Shown here: positions 7,547 to 16,231 of the stretch, one piece after another
Layout of the letters: every line of letters begins with the position of its first letter
How positions within the stretch are numbered: position 1 is the first letter of the stretch
From: Marinobacterium sedimentorum
GTDB taxonomy: Bacteria > Pseudomonadota > Gammaproteobacteria > Pseudomonadales > Balneatricaceae
Direction of reading: 5' to 3'
NCBI RefSeq assembly: GCF_024267675.1
Contig: NZ_JALDYX010000011.1
Coordinates: forward strand, 1-64,000
Length of the DNA stretch: 64,000 nucleotides
The notes under the pieces: model-generated
Databases searched by the model: none
The model's input: only the letters and a program-made list of their open reading frames with translations
What the model was told of the DNA's origin: nothing
Translations under genes and position numbers: made by a program

Positions 7547-9301
7547 TCAGGCAGCAGGGCTTTGGCGCAGTGAGGTCGCCTGAGTCTGGCCCAGGTAGCG
7601 TTCGCGCTTGCGTTCTTTCAGGTAGTCCAGATCCACCAGAACCAGGCCGTCAACACAGTAGTTGAAGGCGGCATCGACGCCAAAATCGAGAAAGCGCACG
7701 CCACCCTCTTCACAGACGTCGCTGTATTGTTTGTACAGCGTGGGCACGGATACGCCGATGAATTCCAGCTGTTCCTTCAGAATGCGAAAGTCGGCGCTGT
7801 AGTCGCTACCACTGAATAACTGGCTCAGGTGCTCCCGACTGGCGGCGTCAATGGTGAAAGGGCTCAGGGAGCGGCCCAGGTTGTCATTGTCCGGGAAGTA
7901 GTGGCTGTAGAACCAGACCACCAGGTCTCTGGCAGCCTTGGGGTAGCTGTTGCTCAGGCTGACCGGGCCGAACAGATAGCGGATCTCGGGGTGGCGGCGC
8001 AGGTAGGCACCGATGCCGTACCAGAGGTAGTCCAGGCTGCGCCGTCCCCAGTAGCGTGGCTGCACAAAGCTGCGGCCAAGCTCGATGCCGCGGGCAAACA
8101 CCGGCGCCATGGCATCGTTGTAGCGAAACAGACTGGCGCTGTAGAGCGGGGTGTTACTCCTGTCCTCTTGGCCAAGACCCGCGGTTTCGGCCAGCCGGTA
8201 GGCGCCGGCAATTTCCAGATCCTCTTCGTCCCACAGAATCAGGTGCCGGTAGTGGCGGTCATAACGATCCAGATCGCGTTTTTCACCGGTGCCCTCGCCA
8301 ACGCTGCGAAACGCGATCTCGCGCAGACGCCCGACCTCCCGCATGACGGCCGAGTCGGAGCGGTAGTCGAACAGGTAGATTTTCTTGCCATCGCCGGTTT
8401 CCCCCAGCAGTTCGGAGGCCTTGAGTTCCTTTTTCAGGTTGCTGCGATTCTGCGGGTGATCGATGGTCTTCTCGGTAATGAACAGTGGCGACTTGTTGCG
8501 GGCGATGCGGTACAGGTGCTTTTTCAGAATGCGGGCTTTTTCGCGGGTCGACAGTGGCAACGCATCGATCTGGCTGAAGGCAATAGGCTCCCCGACCCGC
8601 ACCTCAATGGTGACCGAGCGCTTGTTGAACATCTCCCGTGCCAGCAGCAGGGTCGACAGCGAACGGTTCAGTGCGGATACGCTGTAAAACAGTGACGAGT
8701 TCTTGCCGCCCACAAAGACCGGCAGTATGGGGGCATTGGCCTTGCGGGCAAAGTGCAGAAAGCCGCTGTTCCATTTGCCGTCGCGGATACCGGTCAGGCC
8801 TGCGCGGGACACTTCGCCGGCGGGGAAAACAATGACCGCCTGATCATCCTGCAGGGCCTGGGTAATACGGGCGATATCCCGCTTGCGGGTGGCCTTGCCA
8901 AGGTTGTCCACGGGCAGGAGCAGGGGCTCTAGCGGGTCAATGCTGGAGAGCACATCATTGGCGACGATGCGTACATCGCGCCTTATTTCCCCGACCAGCT
9001 TCAGCAGAGCAAGGCCATCCAGCGCCCCCAGCGGATGATTGGCGACGATCAGCACGCGTCCGGTGGCCGGAATGTTCATACGATGCTGATGGCTCAGGGC
9101 ATAGCTGAAGTTGAAGTAGTCCAGTACCCGGTCAATAAACTCGAAGCCGGTACTGGCGCTGTGTTCGGCCAGGAAATGGTTGATTTCCCGCTCCCTCACC
9201 AGGTGGCGCAGGCAGAACAGGGTTGAGCGTTTTACCGGCGCGGGCTTGGCGATAAAGGCGGGAAATTTCTGGGTGACGACCTGCTCTACATTCAGCTGCA
9301 T
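7547..9301 (-). CDS. olsF: bifunctional acyltransferase, OlsF-like ornithine-lipid synthase
   Basis: This is a 584-residue two-domain protein. The N-terminal half is a PlsC-type O-acyltransferase with NHPLGALD at 88-95 (catalytic His89, Asp95) and FPAGE at 159-163. The C-terminal half (from about 290) resembles OlsB/hemolysin-type N-acyltransferases: YLFDYRSDSAVMREVGRLRE, a central IAGAYRLAETAG and LFGPVSLSN. In OlsF one domain N-acylates ornithine and the other O-acylates lyso-ornithine lipid, giving a phosphorus-free membrane lipid. The length and domain order fit OlsF. It is a single gene with no close operon partner. A lone PlsC-GNAT fusion with another amine acceptor remains possible. 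Confidence 0.72.
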   Translation of the reverse strand: MQLNVEQVVTQKFPAFIAKPAPVKRSTLFCLRHLVREREINHFLAEHSASTGFEFIDRVLDYFNFSYALSHQHRMNIPATGRVLIVANHPLGALDGLALLKLVGEIRRDVRIVANDVLSSIDPLEPLLLPVDNLGKATRKRDIARITQALQDDQAVIVFPAGEVSRAGLTGIRDGKWNSGFLHFARKANAPILPVFVGGKNSSLFYSVSALNRSLSTLLLAREMFNKRSVTIEVRVGEPIAFSQIDALPLSTREKARILKKHLYRIARNKSPLFITEKTIDHPQNRSNLKKELKASELLGETGDGKKIYLFDYRSDSAVMREVGRLREIAFRSVGEGTGEKRDLDRYDRHYRHLILWDEEDLEIAGAYRLAETAGLGQEDRSNTPLYSASLFRYNDAMAPVFARGIELGRSFVQPRYWGRRSLDYLWYGIGAYLRRHPEIRYLFGPVSLSNSYPKAARDLVVWFYSHYFPDNDNLGRSLSPFTIDAASREHLSQLFSGSDYSADFRILKEQLEFIGVSVPTLYKQYSDVCEEGGVRFLDFGVDAAFNYCVDGLVLVDLDYLKERKRERYLGQTQATSLRQSPAA

Positions 9302-9439
9302 CAGGGGTGTCCTCTGTCGGAGGACTCACACTTTATGGCTGGAATGTGACCGGAGCTTGAAAGCAGGGTGACAGCAATATGACAGTCAGGCGCAGGATCG
9401 CCAGTCTCGGGGCGGAAAAGGACGGTGGGGGCATCCGGG

Positions 9440-9463
9440 CGGGGAGCCTGATAAAGCTCCCCG
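9440..9463. repeat. 8-bp stem hairpin downstream of the 58-codon ORF
   Basis: CGGGGAGC (9440-9447) pairs with GCTCCCCG (9456-9463) across 8 nt. It lies 19 bp beyond the stop of the small minus-strand ORF and may end its transcript, although no T-run follows. Confidence 0.45.
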
Positions 9464-9481
9464 GAAGGCTTTCAGGCCGGT

Positions 9482-9658
9482 TCAGACGTTGCCTTTGCTC
9501 CAGGGATCCTGATCGACCGTGCGGCGGCCGCGGTTTTTGCGCCGGTCGGGTTTGCCGGGTTCGAACCTTACTTCGTCACGGCGGTCGTTTTTCTTGCGTC
9601 TATCGGTACCTGAGCGCTGTTCATTACCATTCCAGTTGTTTTTATCTTCATCCGTCAT
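9482..9658 (-). CDS. small highly charged hypothetical protein (58 aa)
   Basis: The frame starts with ATG at 9658 behind a GGAG eight bases upstream and ends in TGA at 9482. The product begins MTDEDKNNWNGNEQ and is dominated by Arg, Lys, Asp and Asn, including TDRRKKNDRRDEVRF and PDRRKNRGRRTVD. This composition suggests a disordered, nucleic-acid-binding peptide. It is divergent from dinB and shares that gene's upstream region. I do not recognise the family. Support comes from the ribosome site, the unbroken frame and the following hairpin. Confidence 0.55.
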   Translation of the reverse strand: MTDEDKNNWNGNEQRSGTDRRKKNDRRDEVRFEPGKPDRRKNRGRRTVDQDPWSKGNV

Positions 9659-9786
9659 TGTAGGCTCCGTGACCGGGATGCTTTATGGGTATTCGGGTTA
9701 AGATTAGCAGTCAGGCTCGATATTGCATCGGGTATTCCCGCGGGTCAATTTCTCGGGGTCGTGACGACAGCTATTCGCAGAGCACT

Positions 9787-10878
9787 ATGGACAGAGAGTT
9801 CAACGTGGATCGAAAAATCATTCATTGCGACTGTGACTGTTTCTATGCCGCGGTCGAAATGCGCGACAATCCGGCCTTGCGCGCTGTTCCGCTGGCCGTG
9901 GGTGGGCGTGCCGACCAGCGTGGCGTGGTGGCCACCTGTAACTATGAGGCGCGGGCTTTCGGTGTGCATTCGGCCATGTCCACGGCCAGAGCCCTGGCGC
10001 TCTGCCCGGACCTTGTTGTGGTGCCTGGCAGCATGGAGAAATACCGTGAGGTGTCGGCCCGGATCATGGCGATCTATGCCGATTACACCCAGGTGATTGA
10101 ACCCCTGTCGCTGGATGAAGCTTATCTGGATGTGACCGGTACGCAGCGCTGTCAGGGCAGTGCCACGCGCATGGCCGAGGAAATCCGCCGACGCGTGTTC
10201 GACGAGGTGGGCATCCGGGTGTCGGCGGGTGTGGCTCCCAACAAGTTTCTGGCCAAGATCGCCAGTGACTGGAACAAGCCCGATGGTCTTTTTGTGCTGC
10301 GACCGCAGCAGGTGGAGGCCTTTGTGCAGGCGCTGCCGGTGAAAAAGCTGCATGGCGTGGGGGCCAAGACGGCCGAGAAGCTGGAGCGCATGGGGGTGCA
10401 CAGCTGTGCGGATCTGCGGGGGCAGGGGGCTGCAGTGCTGATCAGTCGCTTTGGTCGTTTCGGTCAGCGTCTGTGGGAACTGGCCTGGGGACAGGATGAT
10501 CGCCCGGTACGCACCAGCCGGGAACGCAAGTCGGTGAGCGTTGAGCACACCTATTCCCAGGACCTGCCCGACCTTGATGCCTGTCTGCAGCAGCTGCCGT
10601 CACTGCTGGAGTCCCTGGCGGTGCGCTATGGCAGGCTGTCGCGTCCGGCGGATATCGCGGGGGCAGTGGTCAAGCTGAAGTTCCACGACTTTAGCCAGAC
10701 GACGGTGGAGCAGGCAACCCGGGTTCAGGCCGCGCTGGCGCCGGATATCCTGCTGTACGAGCGGCTGGTGCGCGAAGCCTTCGGACGCGGTGCTCGGCCG
10801 GTGCGGCTGCTGGGTGTGGGTTATCGCCTGAGCGAGCACAGCGACAGTGCGCAGCCCGATCAGCTGGCACTGTTCTGA
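9787..10878 (+). CDS. dinB: DNA polymerase IV (Y-family translesion polymerase)
   Basis: The protein has 363 residues from this ATG; the family is about 350. KIIHCDCDCFYAAVEMRDNP provides the first metal-binding Asp (Asp15), and SLDEAYLDVT the catalytic Asp110-Glu111. The helix-hairpin-helix thumb is seen in KKLHGVGAKTAEKLERMG, and a little-finger domain follows. The C-terminal QLALF is a good beta-clamp-binding motif (QLxLF). A longer in-frame start at 9685 would add residues absent from the family, so 9787 is preferred. I saw no convincing LexA box upstream. Confidence 0.93.
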   Translation: MDREFNVDRKIIHCDCDCFYAAVEMRDNPALRAVPLAVGGRADQRGVVATCNYEARAFGVHSAMSTARALALCPDLVVVPGSMEKYREVSARIMAIYADYTQVIEPLSLDEAYLDVTGTQRCQGSATRMAEEIRRRVFDEVGIRVSAGVAPNKFLAKIASDWNKPDGLFVLRPQQVEAFVQALPVKKLHGVGAKTAEKLERMGVHSCADLRGQGAAVLISRFGRFGQRLWELAWGQDDRPVRTSRERKSVSVEHTYSQDLPDLDACLQQLPSLLESLAVRYGRLSRPADIAGAVVKLKFHDFSQTTVEQATRVQAALAPDILLYERLVREAFGRGARPVRLLGVGYRLSEHSDSAQPDQLALF

Positions 10879-10905
10879 ATCGTGTTATTTGGCCTGGCGG
10901 CGGGG

Positions 10906-11247
10906 TCAGCCCTTGCGCGTCAGGACGGCGGCATCGAAGGCCACGCCGTCCCAGCCGGTCGCCATAAAGGCACGAATGTTGCCGTGGTCGGTGCCCTGGG
11001 GAGCGTTCAGTACATCGCGGTAAAAGCCACCAAAGCAGGCCAGTGTCTGGGCTTCACTCAGTGCATTCAGCTTGGCGAAGGCGAAAATCTTGCAGCTGCC
11101 TTCATTCTGGCCCGCTTCATTACGTATCTTGCCATTGGTGAAACCGCTGGGCTGGTAATCATAGTGGGCCTGAATGACCTCCATGCTGTGCTTGAAATCC
11201 AGGCTGTCGTCCTGTCCGATAGCGGCGAGAAAAGAATTCAGGTCCAT
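10906..11247 (-). CDS. HopJ type III effector family protein
   Basis: The gene codes for 113 residues starting MDLNSFLAAIG. The sequence SMEVIQAHYDYQPSGFTNG, followed by NEGSCKIFAFAKLN and CFGGFYRDVL, is the diagnostic core of the HopJ family (PF08888). The name comes from a Pseudomonas syringae effector, but the family is common in free-living marine gammaproteobacteria without type III secretion, where its role is not known. No secretion genes are in this window. It converges on dinB with only 27 bp between stop codons. An upstream ATG at 11271 exists but lacks family similarity. Confidence 0.82.
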   Translation of the reverse strand: MDLNSFLAAIGQDDSLDFKHSMEVIQAHYDYQPSGFTNGKIRNEAGQNEGSCKIFAFAKLNALSEAQTLACFGGFYRDVLNAPQGTDHGNIRAFMATGWDGVAFDAAVLTRKG

Positions 11248-11378
11248 TGTTGAAACTCCAAAGAAAGGCAAACAGGCTTTCTAACATCTGTTGTCCCGAG
11301 GGTAAAGCCTGATGGGTAAAGGTACTGGCCTGAAAGGGAGTGGTGCAGGGGCGGTGCAAGGAAGCAGGCGAGGCAAGT

Positions 11379-11416
11379 GCCCGTTGAATGCGCTGCGGCG
11401 CAGGCATTGAACGGGC
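11379..11416 (-). terminator. long hairpin after aapP
   Basis: GCCCGTTGAATGC (11379-11391) pairs with GCATTGAACGGGC (11404-11416) with one mismatch, and the loop bases can extend the stem. It begins 12 bp beyond the aapP stop. It has no T-run, so it may be an RNA-stabilising end rather than a classical terminator. Confidence 0.5.
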
Positions 11417-11428
11417 GGGTTATGCGGC

Positions 11429-12190
11429 TCAGTGTTGCAGGATCTGGCTCAGGAACAGCTGGGTGCGTTCATGCTGCGGATTGTCGAAGAATTCATGGGG
11501 ATTGTTCTCCTCGATAATCTGCCCGGCATCCATGAATATGACACGGTTGGCCACGGTTTTGGCAAAGCCCATTTCGTGCGTCACGCACAGCATGGTCATG
11601 CCTTCGTGCGCCAGCTCGATCATGACATCGAGCACCTCCTTGATCATCTCCGGATCCAGTGCCGACGTGGGTTCATCGAACAGCATGACATCGGGGTTCA
11701 TGCACAGGCTGCGGGCAATGGCCACGCGCTGCTGCTGACCCCCCGACAACTGTCCGGGAAACTTCTTCGCCTGCTCGGGGATGCGTACGCGTTCCAGATA
11801 TTTCATGGCGTTCGCTTCGGCCGCTTTGCGCGATTCCTTGTTGACCCAGATGGGGGCCAGCACGCAGTTTTCCAGCACCGTCAGGTGCGGGAACAGATTG
11901 AAGTGCTGAAATACCATGCCGACATTGCGGCGGATATTCTCGATCTTTTTCAGATCCTCGGTCAGCTCTATGCCGTTGACGATGATGTCACCCTGCTGGT
12001 GCTCCTCAAGCCGGTTAATGCAGCGGATCATGGTGGACTTACCGGAGCCCGACGGGCCGCAAATGACGATACGCTCGCCCTTCTGAACCTCCAGGTTAAT
12101 GTTTTTCAGGACATGAAAATCGCCGTACCACTTGTTCAGATTGCGCAGTTCGACGGCCAGGTTCGCCTGCTTGATTTGTGGCTCAGTCAT
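11429..12190 (-). CDS. aapP: general L-amino acid ABC transporter, ATPase subunit
   Basis: This 253-residue ABC ATPase carries Walker [10 protein letters not shown], the Q-loop in [13 protein letters not shown], signature LSGGQQQR and Walker [14 protein letters not shown]. The [11 protein letters not shown] and NPHEFFDNP segments place it in the polar-amino-acid (GlnQ/HisP/AapP) family. It powers the AapQ-AapM permease pair encoded upstream in the same operon, 21 bp before its start. It acts on the cytoplasmic face of the inner membrane. Confidence 0.92.
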   Translation of the reverse strand: MTEPQIKQANLAVELRNLNKWYGDFHVLKNINLEVQKGERIVICGPSGSGKSTMIRCINRLEEHQQGDIIVNGIELTEDLKKIENIRRNVGMVFQHFNLFPHLTVLENCVLAPIWVNKESRKAAEANAMKYLERVRIPEQAKKFPGQLSGGQQQRVAIARSLCMNPDVMLFDEPTSALDPEMIKEVLDVMIELAHEGMTMLCVTHEMGFAKTVANRVIFMDAGQIIEENNPHEFFDNPQHERTQLFLSQILQH

Positions 12191-12211
12191 GGTAATTAGT
12201 CTCCAAACGCA

Positions 12212-13312
12212 TTAGTTACGGCCGCCATGACCGGTATGCAGCAGCCGCTCGAGGTGCTGGCTATAACGGGACATGCCAAAGCAGAAAACCCAGAACATCA
12301 GGGCAATAAAGATATAACCTTCGGTGGCGTAGCCGATCCAGTCGGGGTCGTTGCTTGCCGCCTGCACAATGGCCAGCAGGTCGAACAGGCCGATAATCAC
12401 CACCAGACTGGTGTCCTTGAACAGGGCGATAAAGGTGTTGACGATTCCCGGTATCATTAATTTCAGCGCCTGGGGCAAAATGATCATGATCATTTTTTTC
12501 CAGTAGCTCAGGCCCAGGGCATCGGCCGCTTCGTACTGACCCTTGGGAATCGCCTGCAGGCCGCCGCGCACGACCTCCGCCATATAGGCTGACTGGAACA
12601 GGATAATGCCGATCATGGCCCGCAACAGCTTGTCGAAGTTGATGTCTTCGGGAAAGAATAGCGGCAGCATGACCGATGCCATGAACAGCACCGTAATGAG
12701 TGGCACGCCGCGCCAGATCTCGATATAGACCACTGACAGCGAGCGCACGATCGGCATATCCGAGCGCCGCCCGAGTGCCAGCAGTATACCGAACGGCATG
12801 GCGGCGACAATGCCGACCACTGCCAGCACCAGGTTCAGACTGAAACCGCCCCACAGATGGGTTTCGACCGCGGGCATGCCAAAGGCGTCGCCGGCCAGCA
12901 GGTAGAACGTCACTATCGGATAGATCACCAGGGTGAAGAAGGACACCCAGCCCTTGAAAGGCAGGTTGGGCAGCATGAGCCAGGCAATAAGGATCGCCAG
13001 CATGACAAAGGCCAGATTAATCCGCCAGTATTCCTCGGAGGGATAGAAGCCATACAGGAACTGATCTATGCGGGTGATAATGAACACCCAGCAGGCGCCA
13101 CCGCTGGTGCAGGCTTCGCGGCTGTCGCCGAGCCAGTCGGCATCGATGAACATCCACTGCAGCACTGGTATCAGCCAGTAAACGGCGAGGAATCCTATCA
13201 CCAGGGTGGCCACCGAATTGATCGGGCCATTGAACAGGTTGCGCCGCATCCAGCCAATAATACCGACCGTACTGGACGGTGGTGGCAGGGCAGCTTCGAG
13301 TTCATATTTCAT
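12212..13312 (-). CDS. aapM: general L-amino acid ABC transporter, permease AapM
   Basis: The 366-residue inner-membrane protein has multiple hydrophobic helices and the permease EAA loop, seen in AEVVRGGLQAIPKGQYEAADALGLSYWK. It also carries FKDTSLVVIIGLFDLL, typical of the HisM/AapM family. The extra N-terminal membrane region (about residues 25-150) before the HisM-like core is typical of Aap/Bzt permeases and absent in simple GlnP types. It lies 24 bp downstream of aapQ. Confidence 0.92.
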   Translation of the reverse strand: MKYELEAALPPPSSTVGIIGWMRRNLFNGPINSVATLVIGFLAVYWLIPVLQWMFIDADWLGDSREACTSGGACWVFIITRIDQFLYGFYPSEEYWRINLAFVMLAILIAWLMLPNLPFKGWVSFFTLVIYPIVTFYLLAGDAFGMPAVETHLWGGFSLNLVLAVVGIVAAMPFGILLALGRRSDMPIVRSLSVVYIEIWRGVPLITVLFMASVMLPLFFPEDINFDKLLRAMIGIILFQSAYMAEVVRGGLQAIPKGQYEAADALGLSYWKKMIMIILPQALKLMIPGIVNTFIALFKDTSLVVIIGLFDLLAIVQAASNDPDWIGYATEGYIFIALMFWVFCFGMSRYSQHLERLLHTGHGGRN

Positions 13313-13336
13313 AACGAGATGCTCTCCGGTAATTGG

Positions 13337-14545
13337 CTAGCGTTCAACCAGCGCCATGCGCTTGTTGTACCAGTTCATGAATAGCGAGGTGAGCAGGCTC
13401 AGTGTCAGGTATACCGCCATGGTCATGGATATCACCTCGATGGCCTGGCCGGTCTGGTTCAGCGTTGTGCCAGCAAAGACGGAGACCAGATCGGGGTAGC
13501 CGATGGCGGTCGCCAGTGACGAGTTCTTGGTCAGGTTCAGATACTGGCTGGTCAGCGGCGGAATGATGACGCGCATGGCCTGGGGAATCACGATCAGGCG
13601 CAGGGTGCGTGTCTTGGGCAGCCCCAGTGCCGAGGCGGCTTCGAGCTGTCCCTTGGGTATGGCCAGGATACCGCCGCGTACCGTTTCTGCGATAAAGGTG
13701 GAGGTGTAGATGGTTAACGCGAGCCAGAGTGCGACCAGTTCAGGCAGCAGGGTCATGCCGCCGACGAAGTTAAAGCCCCGCAGTTGCGGCGTATCAAATG
13801 ACAGTGGCGCACCCATAATGATGAAGGCTAGCAGTGGCAACCCCAGGATCAGGCCGGTACTGGCCCAGCCGCTCGGAAATATCTGCCCGGTCGCGTCCTG
13901 GCGCCGGTGAGCCCAGCGTGTCAGCACAAAGCTCAGAACAATGGCGGCAACAAAGGCCCAGAACACCATGCCCAGGCCGTCTTCGGCAATCGGGCGGGGT
14001 ACGGACAGGCCGCGCACGTTGAGGAAGCTGCCGAGAAACTCGATGCTCTCGCGTGGCGAGGGCAGCGAGCGCAGTACCGCGAAGTACCAGAAGAACATCT
14101 GCAGCAGCAGCGGTATGTTGCGAAATATCTCGATATAGATGGTCGAGAGCTTGGCGATCATCCAGTTGTCGGACAGGCGTGCGACCCCGAGTACGAATCC
14201 CAGCAGCGTGGCTGCGATGATGCCGAGTACCGACACCAGTACAGTGTTGAGCAAGCCGACAAAAAAGGTGCGGCCGTAGCTGTCGGCTGCGGTGTAATCA
14301 ATCAGGGAGAGGGGGATGCTGAAGCCGGCTTCTTCGGACAGAAAGCCAAAGCCGGTGGTGATGCCGCGGGTTTCCAGGTTGTTGAGGGTGTTGCTGACGA
14401 CGGAAAAGAGGAAAAAGCCAATAATGCCGAGCAGAAGCGCCTGGAAGATAAGCGCTCGCTTGGCGGGGTCATTCCAGAAACGGGTCCCGCTGGCAGGTGC
14501 GCGCTTGTGGCCCGGCTTGTCGGCCTTGGGTGTGTCTTCGGACAT
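13337..14545 (-). CDS. aapQ: general L-amino acid ABC transporter, permease AapQ
   Basis: The 402-residue permease has a hydrophilic N-terminus of about 30 residues and a long N-terminal membrane region. The HisM-type core shows IYIEIFRNIPLLLQMFFWYF and the EAA loop AETVRGGILAIPKGQLEAASALGLPK, then LTKNSSLATAIGYPDLV. Its size and sequence character match AapQ/BztB. It is the second gene of the operon, separated from aapJ by 139 bp that contain a strong hairpin. Confidence 0.92.
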   Translation of the reverse strand: MSEDTPKADKPGHKRAPASGTRFWNDPAKRALIFQALLLGIIGFFLFSVVSNTLNNLETRGITTGFGFLSEEAGFSIPLSLIDYTAADSYGRTFFVGLLNTVLVSVLGIIAATLLGFVLGVARLSDNWMIAKLSTIYIEIFRNIPLLLQMFFWYFAVLRSLPSPRESIEFLGSFLNVRGLSVPRPIAEDGLGMVFWAFVAAIVLSFVLTRWAHRRQDATGQIFPSGWASTGLILGLPLLAFIIMGAPLSFDTPQLRGFNFVGGMTLLPELVALWLALTIYTSTFIAETVRGGILAIPKGQLEAASALGLPKTRTLRLIVIPQAMRVIIPPLTSQYLNLTKNSSLATAIGYPDLVSVFAGTTLNQTGQAIEVISMTMAVYLTLSLLTSLFMNWYNKRMALVER

Positions 14546-14648
14546 GCTGTCCTCCGTGGGAGCCCGGCCGGCATTGTGTTGTAACGCAATACCGACGGGT
14601 TCAGGGACCGATAGGTGTTAATCGCCGGCGAGGCCGGTGACCTTCAGT

Positions 14649-14668
14649 GCCGGGCACGAATGCCCGGC
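14649..14668 (-). terminator. intercistronic GC hairpin between aapJ and aapQ
   Basis: GCCGGGCA (14649-14656) and TGCCCGGC (14661-14668) form a perfect 8-bp stem closed by a 4-nt loop, just beyond the aapJ stop and with no T-run. Such structures behind binding-protein genes commonly protect the upstream message or cause partial termination, so that the binding protein is made in excess. That effect is inferred here. Confidence 0.6.
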
Positions 14669-14684
14669 GTTGTCTGCGGCTTGA

Positions 14685-15701
14685 TTAACGCATCGGTGGC
14701 GCGTACTGGAAGCCTCCCTGATTCCAGAGGGCGTTAATGCCGCGGTCGATTTTCAGCGGCGAGTCCTTGCCGACGTTGCGGTCAAAGGATTCAGCGTAGT
14801 TGCCCACCTGCTTGATGATCTGGTAAGACCAGTCATCGGCGATGTCCAGCCCCTTGCCCTTGGGGCCATCAACGCCCAGCAGGCGCTTGATATTGGGGTT
14901 TTCGCTGGACTTCATGTCGTCGACGTTGGCTGAGCTTACACCCAGTTCTTCGGCGTTGAGCATGGCGTAGAGCGACCACTTGACGACGTTGAACCACTGA
15001 TCGTCACCCTGGCGAACCACGGGGCCCAGGGGCTCCTTGGAAATGACCTCCGGCAGTGCCACAACTGCATCCGGATCGCTCATGCGGGTACGCAGACCGT
15101 AGGCCTGGGAAAGGTCGGTGGTAAAGGAGTCGCAACGGCCGGTATCAAAGCTGGTAGCAGCCTGTTCGTTGGTATCGAATACCACCGGTGTGAAGGTCAG
15201 GCCGTTGGCACGGAAGTAGTCGGACAGGTTAAGTTCGGTGGTAGTGCCGGACTGAACACAGACGGTAGCGCCATCCAGCTCCTTGACGCTGGTCAGCCCC
15301 AGCTCTTTCTTGACCAGGAAGCCCTGGCCGTCGTAGTAGGTCACGCCGGTGAAGTTCAGGCCCAGCTGAGTGTCGCGGGTCTGGGTCCAGGTGGTTACGC
15401 GGGAGAGAACGTCGATTTCGCCGGATTGCAGCGCCGTGAAACGCTCCTTGGCGGTAAGAGGGATATATTTTACCTTGCTGGCATCGCCCAGGGTCGCGGC
15501 TGCGACACTGCGGCACACATCAACATCCAGGCCTTTCCAGTTTCCCTGCTCATCCGGTACGGAAAAGCCGGGGACTCCGCTGGTAACCCCACACTGCAAT
15601 ACGCCGCGCGCCTTGACGGCTTCGAGCGTACCTTCCGCTGCAGCCAGTCCCGAGATTGCGGCAGACATGACTATGGCTGTTGCGAGAGTTTTCTTCATCA
15701 T
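14685..15701 (-). CDS. aapJ: general L-amino acid ABC transporter, periplasmic binding protein
   Basis: The 338-residue protein has a signal peptide (MKKTLATAIVMSAAISGLAAA, cleavage near residue 23) and an SBP_bac_3 fold. LEAVKARGVLQCGVTSGVPGFS and the WKGLDVDVCRSVAAATLG segment are typical of AapJ/BztA. It binds a broad range of L-amino acids and delivers them to AapQM. A strong AGGAGG ribosome site precedes the start. It is the first gene of the operon and has a perfect sigma-54 promoter about 95 bp upstream of the start codon. Confidence 0.93.
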   Translation of the reverse strand: MMKKTLATAIVMSAAISGLAAAEGTLEAVKARGVLQCGVTSGVPGFSVPDEQGNWKGLDVDVCRSVAAATLGDASKVKYIPLTAKERFTALQSGEIDVLSRVTTWTQTRDTQLGLNFTGVTYYDGQGFLVKKELGLTSVKELDGATVCVQSGTTTELNLSDYFRANGLTFTPVVFDTNEQAATSFDTGRCDSFTTDLSQAYGLRTRMSDPDAVVALPEVISKEPLGPVVRQGDDQWFNVVKWSLYAMLNAEELGVSSANVDDMKSSENPNIKRLLGVDGPKGKGLDIADDWSYQIIKQVGNYAESFDRNVGKDSPLKIDRGINALWNQGGFQYAPPMR

Positions 15702-15794
15702 GGAATGATCCTCCTGAGATCAGGCATGTAATTCTTATTGTCTTCTGTGGATTACCGGACGCTATCCTCATGACAGCGCTAGACTTTAAAGGCC

Positions 15795-15810
15795 TGCAAT
15801 GGCCGTGCCA
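15795..15810 (-). promoter_or_regulatory. sigma-54 (RpoN) -24/-12 promoter for aapJQMP
   Basis: Read on the minus strand this is TGGCACGGCCATTGCA, a perfect match to the RpoN consensus TGGCACG-N4-TTGCA. It lies about 95 bp upstream of the aapJ start and in the right direction. Nitrogen-limited expression through an enhancer-binding protein such as NtrC is the natural expectation for an amino-acid scavenging transporter. Confidence 0.85.
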
Positions 15811-15878
15811 CAATCTGTCTGAATTGCCCGGGTTCTACGCTGCTATCGCCTCCTGTTGTCGCCTGATTTATAGACTTA

Positions 15879-15892
15879 ATCGTTCTAACGAT
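15879..15892. promoter_or_regulatory. palindrome ATCGTT-CT-AACGAT upstream of aapJ
   Basis: A perfect 6+6 bp inverted repeat with a 2-bp spacer lies 70-100 bp upstream of the sigma-54 promoter in an AT-rich stretch. It could be an activator or repressor site; the cognate protein is unknown. Confidence 0.35.
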
Positions 15893-16214
15893 AGACCATG
15901 CTTTTTGGCCTGTACATGGACTCACGGTAAAGAATTAAGCTTATAGGTACAATTGTTTATTGATCGGATCGTCAATAAAAACGCGGGTGGAACTGGCGTG
16001 CCAGTAGCGCGCAACCCGGTTGTTTAAACTGTCCTATTTCCCTGTATTTCGCCTGCCGCCCCGTGCCCGGTTCTTTACGATTACAGCGAGGCGACATCGG
16101 ACCTCCTGCACGGGTACGACCTTGCTAATGCGGTTCACGGCGGGGTCGTTTCGTGCGCCTGTTTGTCTTGGTCGTATCGATTGCAGGGCATGCGCGCCAG
16201 ATGAAGCCTGTGTG

Positions 16215-16231
16215 TGCACCTAATTGTTGCA
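16215..16231. promoter_or_regulatory. NtrC-like enhancer site
   Basis: TGCACCTAATTGTTGCA matches the NtrC consensus TGCACC-N5-GGTGCA at 11 of 12 positions. It lies about 400 bp upstream of the aap sigma-54 promoter, which is far but workable for an enhancer. The surrounding region 15702-16565 has no convincing gene. Confidence 0.45.

Noticed and set aside
9685..9786. Upstream in-frame extension of dinB
   Set aside because: The extra 34 residues lack similarity to the family and have no good ribosome site.
9660..9790. LexA (SOS) box upstream of dinB
   Set aside because: No CTG-N10-CAG-like site was found in this stretch; a similar look before uvrB (39640-39712) also gave none.
10906..11247. 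Type III secretion effector role for the HopJ-family gene
   Set aside because: No secretion, chaperone or hrp-box signal is present, and the family is widespread in bacteria without type III secretion.
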